A program made the translations under genes and the position numbers. A DNA stretch of 64,000 nucleotides, from positions 1 to 64,000 of the forward strand of contig QBLS01000022.1 in NCBI GenBank assembly GCA_003249015.1, in the 5' to 3' direction. Position 1 is the stretch's first letter. Each line of letters opens with the position of its first letter. Shown piece after piece: positions 8,701 to 17,132 of the stretch. This DNA is from Pseudanabaena sp. Lineage in GTDB: Bacteria; Cyanobacteriota; Cyanobacteriia; Pseudanabaenales; Pseudanabaenaceae. Below the pieces are notes generated by a model that worked only from the letters and a program-made list of their open reading frames with translations, made no database searches and had not been told where the DNA came from.

Positions 8701-8749
8701 GGATAAATTTTTGAAAGCGCGGCTTCGCCGCGCTTTCAAAAATTTATCC
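8701..8749. repeat. perfect 49-bp hairpin with a family D right end
   Basis: Arms GGATAAATTTTTGAAAGCGCGG pair around CTTCG. It is followed by AGTTTAAGCGTTTACAGC, which resembles the right end of family D elements. Confidence 0.8.
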
Positions 8750-8768
8750 GAGTTTAAGCGTTTACAGC

Positions 8769-9284
8769 TCATGCTTGAATGGAAGGAGAATCGGTAAGAT
8801 ACTTTGAACATTTTTGAATTAATGCAATATCTACTTCCTGCCAGACTTTGATATCTTGGCAGTGATGAGCAACTAGCAGTCCCCATAATTTATTCTTATC
8901 TGGATCGGAACTCTTTACTAAAACTGGTGCTACTAGGTTTGAGCGTACTTGTAAGGTTCTCAAGAAGTCTCGATGGCACTCGTTAATAGGTGCTTTTTCA
9001 ATGTCTTCCGTAAAGTAGATCCGACCTGCGGCATAGAGGGAAGCATATTCTAGATTGAAGCAATCGTCTGCTCCCGTTGAGCCGATGATCGAGTATTGAT
9101 GGTCACTCAGGGCTTCAAAGGTAACTTGACCTTTCCATTTAGTGTAGAAATAATACAAAACCACTCGATCAACATCAAGGGATTCTCTCAGGTTGTGGAG
9201 CGCATCACTAACCACTTGATCCTGTTGTAACTTATTGGTAATTCTGCTTAAAACAGAACTTAGACTTCGACTTGCAGAATTCAT
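8769..9284 (-). CDS. stand-alone DXCF-type cyanobacteriochrome GAF protein
   Basis: Protein of 171 aa that is almost only one GAF domain. It carries the phytochrome-family chromophore motif: Cys103-His104 in INECHRDFLRTLQVRSNLV, then LWGLLVAHHC, where a bilin would attach. It also has DDCF at 73-76 with Cys75, the second cysteine of the DXCF blue/green cyanobacteriochromes; the 28-residue spacing to Cys103 equals that of TePixJ (Cys494/Cys522). The predicted role is a light sensor. No kinase, GGDEF or methyl-accepting output domain is attached, so it would need a partner. I chose the ATG at 9284; the frame stays open to a TTG at 9398. Function is predicted from motifs only. Confidence 0.85.
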   Translation of the reverse strand: MNSASRSLSSVLSRITNKLQQDQVVSDALHNLRESLDVDRVVLYYFYTKWKGQVTFEALSDHQYSIIGSTGADDCFNLEYASLYAAGRIYFTEDIEKAPINECHRDFLRTLQVRSNLVAPVLVKSSDPDKNKLWGLLVAHHCQDIKVWQEVDIALIQKCSKYLTDSPSIQA

Positions 9285-9454
9285 GGCAACATTGGTAGTG
9301 GCAAGCCATATTTGGAAATCATTTTGATAGTAGAAGAGAAAATGGTCGTGCCATTTTATCCCACTAAAAACGTTGCTGGGCTTGGTTTTAATTAGCAATA
9401 GTATAATCTAAAGTAAAGCAAGTTTTGCTCAGCACGTACAGTGTACAAGGCTGT

Positions 9455-9499
9455 AAATCCTAGAAAAGGATTAGCGCCGCTAATCCTCTTCTAAGGTTT
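9455..9499. repeat. imperfect hairpin upstream of recO
   Basis: AAATCCTAGAAAAGGATTAG and its approximate complement surround CGCCG. It is preceded by AGCAAGTTTTGCT (9419-9431), the small hairpin seen in some family A leaders. Confidence 0.6.
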
Positions 9500-9540
9500 G
9501 AAAAAAGTACATCCGTATTCATCTAGCCAAGAGTTTTAAA

Positions 9541-10371
9541 TTGCCCAAAGAATATCGCACTACAGGAATAAATCTGAAGGGTATGCCTCTTGGAGAAAAC
9601 GATCGCCTATTGACGATCTTGACTAGAGAGCATGGTTTGATCAAGGCTGTGGCGGCGGGGGCGCGAAAGCATCGCTCGGCAATGGCGGGGCGATCGGGCT
9701 TATTTGTGGTTAATGATTTGCAAATAACCGTGGGGCGCAGCATGGATCGCATTAAGAGCGCGGAGGTGGTGCAGTCTTTTGTGGGTTTAGGTAAAACTCT
9801 AGGAAAACTAACGGCGGCTCAATATTTGTGCGAACTAGCGCTTATGCAAGCCCTTTCGGCGCAGCCACAGGAAGAGCTATTTTTAGTGTTAATCGAGCAT
9901 TTAGATCGGATTCAGACGGCGGAGGGCGATCGCGTTCTAGCGCACTTGAGTCATGGTATTTATCACTTGCTTGCCATATCAGGGTTTGCGCCCCAAGTTC
10001 ATACTTGTTGCATAACTCAAAAAAATATAATTGCTCAGAGCCAGACTAAACAGTGGAAAGCGGGATTTAGTATTGTCGGTGGCGGTGTAATTGATCTTGC
10101 TGATTTTGCAAGTGGCAATAGTTCTGATGGCGATCGCTCTGAAAATTTTCTCCATGAAGCTACTTATAACCGCATTAGTCATTACCTCTCAGCCTCAGAG
10201 TTATTGGCGATGCAAGAACTCGCTCAGGCAAAATTAGCAGATAATATTATCGATACACCACTTGCAGATTGGCTCGTTGTTGAGAGATTGTTGCGAGCCT
10301 ATGCACAGTATCATTTTGATAGACCAATCCAGTCTTCGGCTTTGATCGACAACTGTTTCTTTAATATATGA
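9541..10371 (+). CDS. recO: DNA repair protein RecO
   Basis: Protein of 276 aa with the RecO N-terminal OB-fold sequence (YRTTGINLKGMPLGENDRLL, then TREHGLIKAVAAGARKHRS). RecO anneals single strands and helps RecR load RecA during gap repair. The start is TTG at 9541: the conserved N terminus begins there and no ATG fits. It overlaps the following transporter gene by four bases (ATGA), so the two are probably translated together. The RecO zinc-finger cysteines are not all evident. Confidence 0.92.
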   Translation: MPKEYRTTGINLKGMPLGENDRLLTILTREHGLIKAVAAGARKHRSAMAGRSGLFVVNDLQITVGRSMDRIKSAEVVQSFVGLGKTLGKLTAAQYLCELALMQALSAQPQEELFLVLIEHLDRIQTAEGDRVLAHLSHGIYHLLAISGFAPQVHTCCITQKNIIAQSQTKQWKAGFSIVGGGVIDLADFASGNSSDGDRSENFLHEATYNRISHYLSASELLAMQELAQAKLADNIIDTPLADWLVVERLLRAYAQYHFDRPIQSSALIDNCFFNI

Positions 10372-11771
10372 CCCATTTATTCGATCCACCTACTCCCAAT
10401 CTGCCCGACCCACACGATTCTCACCATACTCACACTGCTAAGGACGATAACAAAGACCATCAGGGCTCGGTAAATTCTGAAAATCCTGATTTATCGGAAG
10501 CACCGCTTGATTCGCAATCGGTACTTCGCAATCCTAATTTTTTGTCCCTGTGGAGTGGGCAGGTTTTCTCACAGATCGCCGATAAGATTTTTCTGGTATT
10601 AGTAATTGCGATCGTTTCCACGAGATTTCAACAGGCGGGAGAGACGATTAGTGGATGGGTCTCCGCAGTGATGGTCTCTTTTACGATTCCTGCGATTTTA
10701 TTTGGATCGATCGCAGGTGTATATGTCGATCGCTGGAATAAAAAAACAGTTTTAGTTAGTTCCAACATTTTGCGCGGCGCTTTGGTGTTGAGTATCCCTC
10801 CGTTATTGTGGATCACTAAAAATAGTGTTTTGCCTTGGGGTGCACCCACAGGCTTTTGGGGACTTTTGTGCATTACCTTTTTGGTTTCTACTTTCACGCA
10901 GTTCTTTACGCCTGCGGAACAGTCAGCAATTACCCTCGTGGTCGAAAAGCCTAAATTATTAGCTGCCAATTCCCTCTATACCACTACGATCATGGCGGCG
11001 CTGATCTTAGGTTTTGCCCTTGGTGAGCCGCTTTTAGCTTTGTCGGATCACCTCTGGCACAATGTTGGTCAAGAAATTTTGGTGGGTGGTAGCTATTTAC
11101 TAGCGGGCGTGATTTTACTGCTATTGAAAACTGGTGAAACTAAGGAAGATTTGCACCGTGATAGTTTTCACCTTTGGAATGATATTAAGGAAGGTTTGCA
11201 ATATCTCAATCATAAAAAGACTTCTCTATCAGCACTAATTCAATTAATTTGTACTTTTTCCATTATTGCGGCGCTGACAGTGCTGGCTGTCCGTCTGGCG
11301 GAAGTCATGCCTGAAATCAAGTCGGAACAGTTTGGATTTTTATTGGCTGTGGCGAGTTTGGGGATGGCGATCGGGGCAGCAGTTGTTGCCAAAATTGGCG
11401 ATCGCTGTAGTCGTCAAACTCTGGCGCTGATTGGATCGCTGGGAATGGCAGTGTTTTTGGGGATGCTGGCGGTATTTTGTGATCGCTTTTGGTTGGGCTT
11501 GGTGGCGATCGCGGGGACAGGAATTTTTGGTGGTTTATGTGTAATTCCGATGCAGACGGTGATTCAAGAGGAAACGCCTGAAGATGTACGCGGCAAAGTA
11601 TTTGGTTTACAAAATAATGCGGTGAATATTGCTCTCAGCCTGCCTCTATCGGTGGCGGGCATTGCGGAGTCTTATTTTGGCTTGCAAAAAGTAATTTTTG
11701 CCTTGAGTGCGATCGCGATCGCCACAGGGATTTTGGCTTGGTACATCGCTCGCCAATTAGTCGAGCAGTAA
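10368..11771 (+). CDS. major facilitator superfamily transporter
   Basis: Membrane protein of 467 aa with a hydrophilic, His/Asp-rich N-terminal tail (about 1-55) and about twelve predicted membrane helices. The loop GVYVDRWNKKTVL after helix 2 matches the MFS GxxxDRxxRR/K motif, and AAVVAKIGDRCSRQTL is the equivalent in the second half. It resembles the EntS/drug-exporter branch, so efflux of a small molecule is likely; the substrate is unknown. Its start codon overlaps the recO stop. Confidence 0.88.
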   Translation: MTHLFDPPTPNLPDPHDSHHTHTAKDDNKDHQGSVNSENPDLSEAPLDSQSVLRNPNFLSLWSGQVFSQIADKIFLVLVIAIVSTRFQQAGETISGWVSAVMVSFTIPAILFGSIAGVYVDRWNKKTVLVSSNILRGALVLSIPPLLWITKNSVLPWGAPTGFWGLLCITFLVSTFTQFFTPAEQSAITLVVEKPKLLAANSLYTTTIMAALILGFALGEPLLALSDHLWHNVGQEILVGGSYLLAGVILLLLKTGETKEDLHRDSFHLWNDIKEGLQYLNHKKTSLSALIQLICTFSIIAALTVLAVRLAEVMPEIKSEQFGFLLAVASLGMAIGAAVVAKIGDRCSRQTLALIGSLGMAVFLGMLAVFCDRFWLGLVAIAGTGIFGGLCVIPMQTVIQEETPEDVRGKVFGLQNNAVNIALSLPLSVAGIAESYFGLQKVIFALSAIAIATGILAWYIARQLVEQ

Positions 11772-11808
11772 GATTGCGATGATACGGCGAAGCCGTGCCA
11801 TCTAGTTT

Positions 11809-11845
11809 AAAAGTAAAGGCGGCGCTTCGCGCCGCCTTTACTTTT
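11809..11845. repeat. perfect GGCGGCGC-core hairpin upstream of trpE
   Basis: Arms AAAAGTAAAGGCGGCGC around TTC; 37 bp. It lies between the transporter stop and the trpE start. Confidence 0.85.
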
Positions 11846-11896
11846 GCGATAAGATCGAGTTTGATTTGCCACATTTTATCTAAAACCTGCGATCGC

Positions 11897-13396
11897 ATGA
11901 TTTTCCCTGAGTATTCTGACTTTACCGAACTAGCTAACCAAGGCAACTTTGTGCCTGTCTACATGGAACTGGTCGCCGATCTCGATACGCCTGTATCGGC
12001 TTGGTATCGCGTCTGCCAAGGACAACCCTATAGCTTTTTGTTAGAGTCAGTGGAGGGCGGCGAGAGATTGGGACGTTATAGCTTACTGGGCTGCGATCCG
12101 CTATGGGTATTAGAAGCGAGAGGCGATCGCACCACTCAGACTTTTCGTGATGGTAGGGTCACAGAATTTATTGGCAATCCCTTTGAGCATCTAAGTAATT
12201 GCCTTGCGCCGATCCATCCTGTGCATCTGCCGCAGTTGCCGCCTAGCTTGGGCGGACTGTTTGGCTATTGGGGCTATGAGTTGATTAATTGGATTGAGCC
12301 AAAAGTACCTGTTTATCCTTGCCAAGATGGGGATGTCCCCGATGGTGTGTGGATGCAAGTCGATAGCTTATTGGTGTTTGATCAAGTCAAGCGCAAGATT
12401 TGGGCGATCGCCTATGCCGACTTAAGTAATGGCGAAAGTCCTGAATCAGCTTATAAATCCGCCTGCGATCGCTTGAATGTATTAGTAGATAAATTGCGAT
12501 CGCCCCTTGATCGCCAAAAGACCGCTATCACTTGGACTAATCCCCGTTTGCAGCCACCCGTCAGCTACACCAGCAACGTTACCCGCGAGAAATTCTGTCA
12601 AGCGGTCGAGCAGGGTAAGGCGCACATCAAGGCGGGCGATGTGTTTCAAGTAGTGCTTTCCCAACGGCTGACCACCGAATTTAAAGGCGAACCATTTAGC
12701 TTGTACAGATCGCTGCGAGTGGTCAATCCTTCACCCTACATGGCATTTTTTAACTTCAAAGATTGGCAGCTAATCGGCTCTAGCCCTGAAATCATGGTCA
12801 AAGCCGAAGTAATTGATGGCATCTCCCGCACAGTTTTACGTCCGATCGCAGGTACAAGACCAAGGGGCGCAACCCCTGCTGAAGATACGGCTCTAGCCAA
12901 AGATCTGTTAGCTGATCCGAAGGAAGTTGCGGAACATGTCATGCTGGTGGATTTGGGGCGCAATGATCTGGGTCGAGTCTGCAAAAGCGGCACTGTCAAA
13001 GTTGATGAGCTAATGTCGATTGAGCTTTATTCCCATGTGATGCACATTGTCAGTAATGTCGTTGGCGAAATTCGCTCTGGAAAAAATGCTTGGGATCTCT
13101 TACAAGCTTGTTTCCCTGCGGGAACCGTAAGCGGTGCGCCCAAGATTCGGGCGATGGATATCATCCACAACTTAGAAGGCGATCGGCGTGGCACTTATGC
13201 GGGAGCCTATGGTTACTATGACTTTGAGGGGCAGCTAAATACAGCGATCACCATTCGGACGATGGTAACTAAAGACGGTACGGCTAGCGTACAAGCTGGG
13301 GCAGGCGTGGTTGCCGACTCTGATCCTGAAAAGGAATATCAAGAGACGCTGAATAAGGCAAAAGGAATGTTGGAGTCGTTACGCTGTTTGGGCTAA
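11897..13396 (+). CDS. trpE: anthranilate synthase component I (TrpE)
   Basis: Protein of 499 aa. It carries LLES (48-51), the tryptophan feedback-binding motif, and the chorismate-binding C-terminal motifs GSSPEIMVK, RPIAGTRPRG, HVMLVDLGRNDLGRV and AGTVSGAPKIRAM. It converts chorismate and glutamine-derived ammonia to anthranilate with TrpG, which is not in the window. The ATG at 11897 starts the conserved MIFPEYSDF; the 34 codons upstream belong to a hairpin repeat. The presence of LLES suggests inhibition by tryptophan. trpC lies 27 kb away, the usual scattered arrangement in cyanobacteria. Confidence 0.95.
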   Translation: MIFPEYSDFTELANQGNFVPVYMELVADLDTPVSAWYRVCQGQPYSFLLESVEGGERLGRYSLLGCDPLWVLEARGDRTTQTFRDGRVTEFIGNPFEHLSNCLAPIHPVHLPQLPPSLGGLFGYWGYELINWIEPKVPVYPCQDGDVPDGVWMQVDSLLVFDQVKRKIWAIAYADLSNGESPESAYKSACDRLNVLVDKLRSPLDRQKTAITWTNPRLQPPVSYTSNVTREKFCQAVEQGKAHIKAGDVFQVVLSQRLTTEFKGEPFSLYRSLRVVNPSPYMAFFNFKDWQLIGSSPEIMVKAEVIDGISRTVLRPIAGTRPRGATPAEDTALAKDLLADPKEVAEHVMLVDLGRNDLGRVCKSGTVKVDELMSIELYSHVMHIVSNVVGEIRSGKNAWDLLQACFPAGTVSGAPKIRAMDIIHNLEGDRRGTYAGAYGYYDFEGQLNTAITIRTMVTKDGTASVQAGAGVVADSDPEKEYQETLNKAKGMLESLRCLG

Positions 13397-13401
13397 ATAC
13401 T

Positions 13402-13432
13402 TTTGAGAGCGCGGCTCCGCCCCGCTCTCAAA
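13402..13432. repeat. hairpin between trpE and the convergent nuclease-like gene
   Basis: TTTGAGAGCG-type arms around GCGGCTCCGCCCC. The stop codon of the minus-strand gene (13428-13430) is inside the right arm. Confidence 0.75.
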
Positions 13433-14042
13433 GCTCTGGTTCTTTCTTTTGAAAGGGAAGTAGCAAAATACTTAAAAGTGTGGAAATCTCGTTGATGAAA
13501 TAATCACGTTGGTCGATTTTAAGAAGGCGATCGCATAATTTCATAAACTTCCAATCTGTACCAGTGGTGACGCAACCATAGACCGCTTGATTTGCGGAAC
13601 CTTTGTCAATGTTCAACATTTGCGCCGCAACCATTTCTGCTGCACATTGTCCTAAACCTGACTTAATGTTTTCATTTTTGGCTTCCACCAGCATCAAGAC
13701 AGGCGATCGCACTTCATAGGAATCTTTAATCGCACTCAAAATATAGTCGCAATAACCTGTCAAACCCCTTGTCGGATCGATATTAAATTCTGTGCCAGAG
13801 AAAAAACCAACTTCGTAGTTGAGTTGACGGCGCACTTCCAAAAGCACAGGGGCAATCACCATTTCTGATCGCGCTTTTTCGGTATTGATGGCAGTTGCGA
13901 GGGCAAGGTTTTCATCTAGTGATGTCATTAAATAATCACTAGCCACAGTTGGCTCAATATTCAGAAAAAGGCTTTTGGGTTCTTCGATAACTAGCCCAAA
14001 AGTCTCGCGAACGCGGGATAGGTTAAAGTCGCTGTAAGCCAT
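13428..14042 (-). CDS. PD-(D/E)XK-like nuclease-fold protein, function unknown
   Basis: Protein of 204 aa from ATG 14042 (the frame also opens 14 codons earlier). The pattern fits a PD-(D/E)XK core: Glu60 or Glu69 in an early helix, Asp99 in GYCDYILSA, then Glu120 and Lys122 in LMLVEAKNE, and Gln132 in LGQCAAEMVAAQ. This fold is used by restriction and repair nucleases. I do not recognise a named family. It is divergent from the NYN gene across a 193-bp region that contains a predicted structured RNA. Confidence 0.65.
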   Translation of the reverse strand: MAYSDFNLSRVRETFGLVIEEPKSLFLNIEPTVASDYLMTSLDENLALATAINTEKARSEMVIAPVLLEVRRQLNYEVGFFSGTEFNIDPTRGLTGYCDYILSAIKDSYEVRSPVLMLVEAKNENIKSGLGQCAAEMVAAQMLNIDKGSANQAVYGCVTTGTDWKFMKLCDRLLKIDQRDYFINEISTLLSILLLPFQKKEPEL

Positions 14043-14094
14043 GTTGATTTGAATAAAAATTGTAGAATTCAAACAAATTATCAATTTATGTTAT

Positions 14095-14206
14095 ATTAAT
14101 GGGACGACTCCCTAGAGCAATCTAGTTGGATAGCCTAAATGGCTATCATTTTAAAAATTGAATCCAATCTGAAAAGCCACCTTAAATTACTAAAGGTGGC
14201 TTTTTG
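14095..14206 (+). ncRNA. candidate structured small RNA ending in a terminator
   Basis: Four hairpins follow one another: GGGA/TCCC around CGAC (14101-14112), CTAGA/TCTAG around GCAA (14112-14125), GATAGCC/GGCTATC around TAAAT (14129-14147), and a 12-bp stem AAAAGCCACCTT/AAGGTGGCTTTT (14172-14204) ending in a run of T. The last is a convincing intrinsic terminator. A TATATT at 14092-14097 could be a -10 box, but no clear -35 is visible. It may instead be an attenuating leader of the NYN gene. I match it to no named RNA family. Confidence 0.5.
14172..14206 (+). terminator. intrinsic terminator upstream of the NYN gene
   Basis: A 12-bp GC-centred stem with a nine-base loop followed by TTTTT. 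It lies 30 bp upstream of the NYN gene start, so it ends an upstream transcript or attenuates this gene. Confidence 0.75.
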
Positions 14207-14235
14207 GTAACTTCGGTAAATGTAAGAGAATAAAG

Positions 14236-14868
14236 TTGACAAAGCGAAGCATTGTTTATATTGATGGATTTAACCTTTACTATGGAGTGATGAAAGATAG
14301 TTCTTGTAAATGGTTAAATCTTCAAACTTACTTTGAAAGACTCAGGCAAGACGATGAACTTCAAAAAATATGGTACTTCACAGCCCTCGTTCATGGAGCC
14401 GCAGCTTCTAGGCAACAACCCTATTTAGAAGCTCTTTCAACACTTCCAAAGGTAGAAATAAAGTATGGTCTGTTTAAAGATAAGACCCAAAAATGTAAAG
14501 TTACTTCATGTACATTGCCAAATTCTCAAAAGAGTTACAAAGTCAATGAAGAAAAAGGAACTGATGTAAATATTGCTTTACAGATGCTTGATGATGCTTA
14601 CCAAGGGCTTTGTGACCGCATAATTCTTGTCTCAGGTGATTCCGATCTAGTACCTGCCGTCGATTTGGTAAAGAAGCGACATCCTCAAATAAAAGTTTCT
14701 GTGTATATACCAGCTACTAATCCTAAGAGAGGAGCTGCAACTGAGCTTCGTAACTCTGCTGATAATCACCACACATTAATTCCCAATAATTTAATGGTGA
14801 AATCTCAGTTTCCCGTAAAGGTAACAATTTCACCAACTAGGACAATCTCGAAGCCAGCTAGTTGGTAA
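14236..14868 (+). CDS. NYN-domain protein, putative metal-dependent RNase
   Basis: Protein of 210 aa of the NYN branch of the PIN-like fold. It opens with VYIDGFNLYYG (Asp10, Asn13), has KGTDVNIALQMLDD (Asp110) and SGDSDLVPAV (Asp135, Asp137), which together form the acidic metal-binding site of these nucleases. The start is TTG at 14236; the next Met would remove Asp10. Neighbours are a divergent PD-(D/E)XK-like gene and a predicted structured RNA. The gene looks more AT-rich than its neighbours. RNase activity is inferred from the family; cyanobacterial LabA is a distant relative. Confidence 0.85.
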   Translation: MTKRSIVYIDGFNLYYGVMKDSSCKWLNLQTYFERLRQDDELQKIWYFTALVHGAAASRQQPYLEALSTLPKVEIKYGLFKDKTQKCKVTSCTLPNSQKSYKVNEEKGTDVNIALQMLDDAYQGLCDRIILVSGDSDLVPAVDLVKKRHPQIKVSVYIPATNPKRGAATELRNSADNHHTLIPNNLMVKSQFPVKVTISPTRTISKPASW

Positions 14869-14871
14869 GTA

Positions 14872-14904
14872 AAAAAGGGTCGGCGCATTGCGCCGACCCT
14901 TTTT
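14872..14904. terminator. bidirectional terminator between the NYN gene and atpG
   Basis: AAAAAGGGTCGGCGC/GCGCCGACCCTTTTT around ATT. The A-run on one side and T-run on the other allow termination on both strands between these convergent genes. Confidence 0.85.
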
Positions 14905-14907
14905 GAT

Positions 14908-15855
14908 TTAAGTCAAGGCGGCTGCGCCGCCGACAACTTCCAAGATTTCTTGAGTAATGGCAGCTTGACGGGCTTTGTTGTATTGCAAAGTCAATGACTT
15001 GATCAGATCAACAGCGTTTTCGCTGGCGTTATTCATCGCGGTCATGCGGGCGGCGAGTTCGCTCGCGACTGACTCTTGCAAGGCTCTGAGGATTTGATTG
15101 CTCAAGTACAGAGGCAATAAAGCGTCAAGGATTTGTTCAGGTGATTGCTCAAAGATTAACTCTTTGGGCAGTTCCTTAACGGTGATTTCGCGCTTTTCAC
15201 GTTCAACTTGGAACTTACCACCACGAGTAATCAGGCGGAAAATTTCATCATCCTTTGGCTCTAGTCCTTGAGGCTCTAGGGGTAGTAAGGTCTGTACTAC
15301 AGGACGAGAGCTAATTAGTGAGACAAAACGGGTGTAGATTAACTCAACCCGATCAATTGTGCCGCTTAAAAATGCTGATGTAATTTCATCTTGGATGGCA
15401 TTAGCTTCGGCGGCAGTGGGGATTTGGTTTAAGCTCGTAAATTTAGCGGCGATCGGTTGATCACGGCGAGTGAAATACTGAACAGCCTTACGTCCCACCA
15501 AAATAAAGGTGTAATTAAGTCCTTGCGCTTTTAATTCTTTAGCACGAGCTTCGGCATAACGAATAATAGATGAGTTATAGCCACCGCAAAGCCCGCGATC
15601 GCCAGAAACTACAAGAATGCCGACAGTTTCGACAGGACGCTTATCGAGTAAGGGTAAGCTGACATCCTCGAAGGTGATGCGCTGCTGAAGACGATAGAGA
15701 ACTTGAGCGAGGCGATCGGCAAAGGGGCGGGTTGCCATAACTTGCTGCTGTGCGCGTCTGACCTTTGCGGCTGCGACAAGACGCATAGCTTCAGTTATTT
15801 TGCGAGTATTCTTAACAGTGCCGATGCGATCGCGGATAGATTTGAGGTTAGCCAT
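14908..15855 (-). CDS. atpG: F0F1 ATP synthase subunit gamma
   Basis: Protein of 315 aa, the rotor shaft of the thylakoid ATP synthase. The N-terminal helix ([20 protein letters not shown]) and C-terminal helix ([20 protein letters not shown]) are conserved. The middle contains the extra segment typical of cyanobacterial and plastid gamma subunits, about residues 200-235 ([20 protein letters not shown]), without the redox cysteine pair of plants. In cyanobacteria the gene is usually called atpC. It stands alone: no other atp gene adjoins it. Confidence 0.95.
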   Translation of the reverse strand: MANLKSIRDRIGTVKNTRKITEAMRLVAAAKVRRAQQQVMATRPFADRLAQVLYRLQQRITFEDVSLPLLDKRPVETVGILVVSGDRGLCGGYNSSIIRYAEARAKELKAQGLNYTFILVGRKAVQYFTRRDQPIAAKFTSLNQIPTAAEANAIQDEITSAFLSGTIDRVELIYTRFVSLISSRPVVQTLLPLEPQGLEPKDDEIFRLITRGGKFQVEREKREITVKELPKELIFEQSPEQILDALLPLYLSNQILRALQESVASELAARMTAMNNASENAVDLIKSLTLQYNKARQAAITQEILEVVGGAAALT

Positions 15856-15969
15856 GAAACTAAGTTGCTACTTGCTATAGGAATACTATCGAAAATTTGG
15901 AATATTACAGAAGACACTAAAGTATCCTAAGTATCTTAGTAAAAAACTGCGCCCTGAAACCGCAATATT

Positions 15970-16818
15970 ATGATCGCTAATTCGTTTTTCCTTGCTTCTA
16001 ATGATTTGTCTTTAGATCAAAACCCTGATGATGTCCTCGAAATTGCAGGTCGCAAGTTCCGATCGCGCCTCATGACTGGCTCTGGGAAATATGCTGACTT
16101 TGAGATCATGCGTCAAGCGCTGGCGGCTAGTGGTTGCGAAATTGTCACCGTAGCGGTGCGCCGTGTCCAAACTAATGCCGCAGGACACCAAGGACTAGCT
16201 GAGGCGATCGATTGGGAAAAATATTGGCTACTGCCCAATACGGCGGGCTGCCAAACTGCTGATGAAGCGGTGCGGGTGGCGAGATTGGGGCGAGAAATGG
16301 CAAAGATTTTAGGACAGGAAGATAATAATTTCGTGAAATTAGAGGTCATCCCCGATCTTAAATATTTACTGCCCGACCCTATCGGTACTTGTAAAGCTGC
16401 CGAACAATTGGTTAAAGAAGGTTTTGCGGTGCTTCCCTATATAAATGCCGATCCACGTTTGGCGAAAACCCTTGAGGAAATTGGCTGCGTCACGGTCATG
16501 CCCCTCGGCTCACCCATCGGTTCAGGGCAGGGAATCAATAATGCGGCAAATATTCGGATTATCGTCGAGGAATGCAATGTGCCTGTAGTTGTCGATGCAG
16601 GGATTGGTGTACCCAGTGAAGCGGCGGCGGCAATGGAGTTGGGCGCGGACTGTTTGTTAATTAATACCGCGATCGCCTGTGCAAATAACCCTGTTGCAAT
16701 GGGTAGAGCCATGGGCATGGCAACGGAAGCAGGACGCACTGCCTATCTATCTGGGCGTATTCCTGTCAAGGCTTATGCCAGTGCCAGTTCACCCTTGACG
16801 GGGCTAGTTGCCAAATAA
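15970..16818 (+). CDS. thiG: thiazole synthase ThiG
   Basis: TIM-barrel enzyme of 282 aa that builds the thiazole ring of thiamine from 1-deoxy-D-xylulose 5-phosphate, dehydroglycine and ThiS thiocarboxylate. The Schiff-base lysine is Lys123 in FVKLEVIPD. Other conserved parts are [24 protein letters not shown] and [13 protein letters not shown]. It starts at ATG 15970, 114 bp from the divergent atpG. I see no TPP riboswitch in that short gap. No other thi gene is in the window. Confidence 0.95.
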   Translation: MIANSFFLASNDLSLDQNPDDVLEIAGRKFRSRLMTGSGKYADFEIMRQALAASGCEIVTVAVRRVQTNAAGHQGLAEAIDWEKYWLLPNTAGCQTADEAVRVARLGREMAKILGQEDNNFVKLEVIPDLKYLLPDPIGTCKAAEQLVKEGFAVLPYINADPRLAKTLEEIGCVTVMPLGSPIGSGQGINNAANIRIIVEECNVPVVVDAGIGVPSEAAAAMELGADCLLINTAIACANNPVAMGRAMGMATEAGRTAYLSGRIPVKAYASASSPLTGLVAK

Positions 16819-16880
16819 GCTTATAGATCTTCGCGCTCAACCCCGAACCAAGAATACAGCAATTTTAAATATTTAGAAGA

Positions 16881-17100
16881 GGCTTCGACACTTCGACAAG
16901 CTCAGTGCATTGCTTCGCTCAGCCAACGTATACTGCTGGCTGAGCGAAGTCGAAGCCCTAACTCTTATTTGAAATAGTTATAAATTTGAAAGCGTTGCGA
17001 AGTAACACTTTCAAAACCCAGAAATATTTTTAGAAGTGCGGCTCCGCCGCACTTCTAAAAATATTTCTGGGTTTTAAGTAAACGCAAAGCGCTGTATGTT
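16881..17100. repeat. family B partial copy, a small hairpin and a large family D hairpin
   Basis: 16881-16958 is a family B core (GGCTTCGAC...CGAAGCC) with a disturbed left arm. 16985-17010 is a weak hairpin with CTTTCAAA arms. 17013-17075 is a perfect 63-bp hairpin with arms AAAACCCAGAAATATTTTTA continuing to GTGCGG, followed by AAGTAAACGCAAAGCGCTGTA, the family D right end. These fill the 314-bp gap between thiG and cbiT. Confidence 0.8.
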
Positions 17101-17132
17101 GTACTTGTCTAAACCTTCGTCACTGTAAATCC

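Noticed and set aside
9285-9398. 38 extra N-terminal residues of the cyanobacteriochrome
   Set aside because: They would need a TTG start and are not GAF-like; the ATG at 9284 precedes the predicted domain directly. It is not excluded by sequence alone.
15856-15969. TPP riboswitch upstream of thiG
   Set aside because: The gap is short and shows none of the conserved THI-box sequence.
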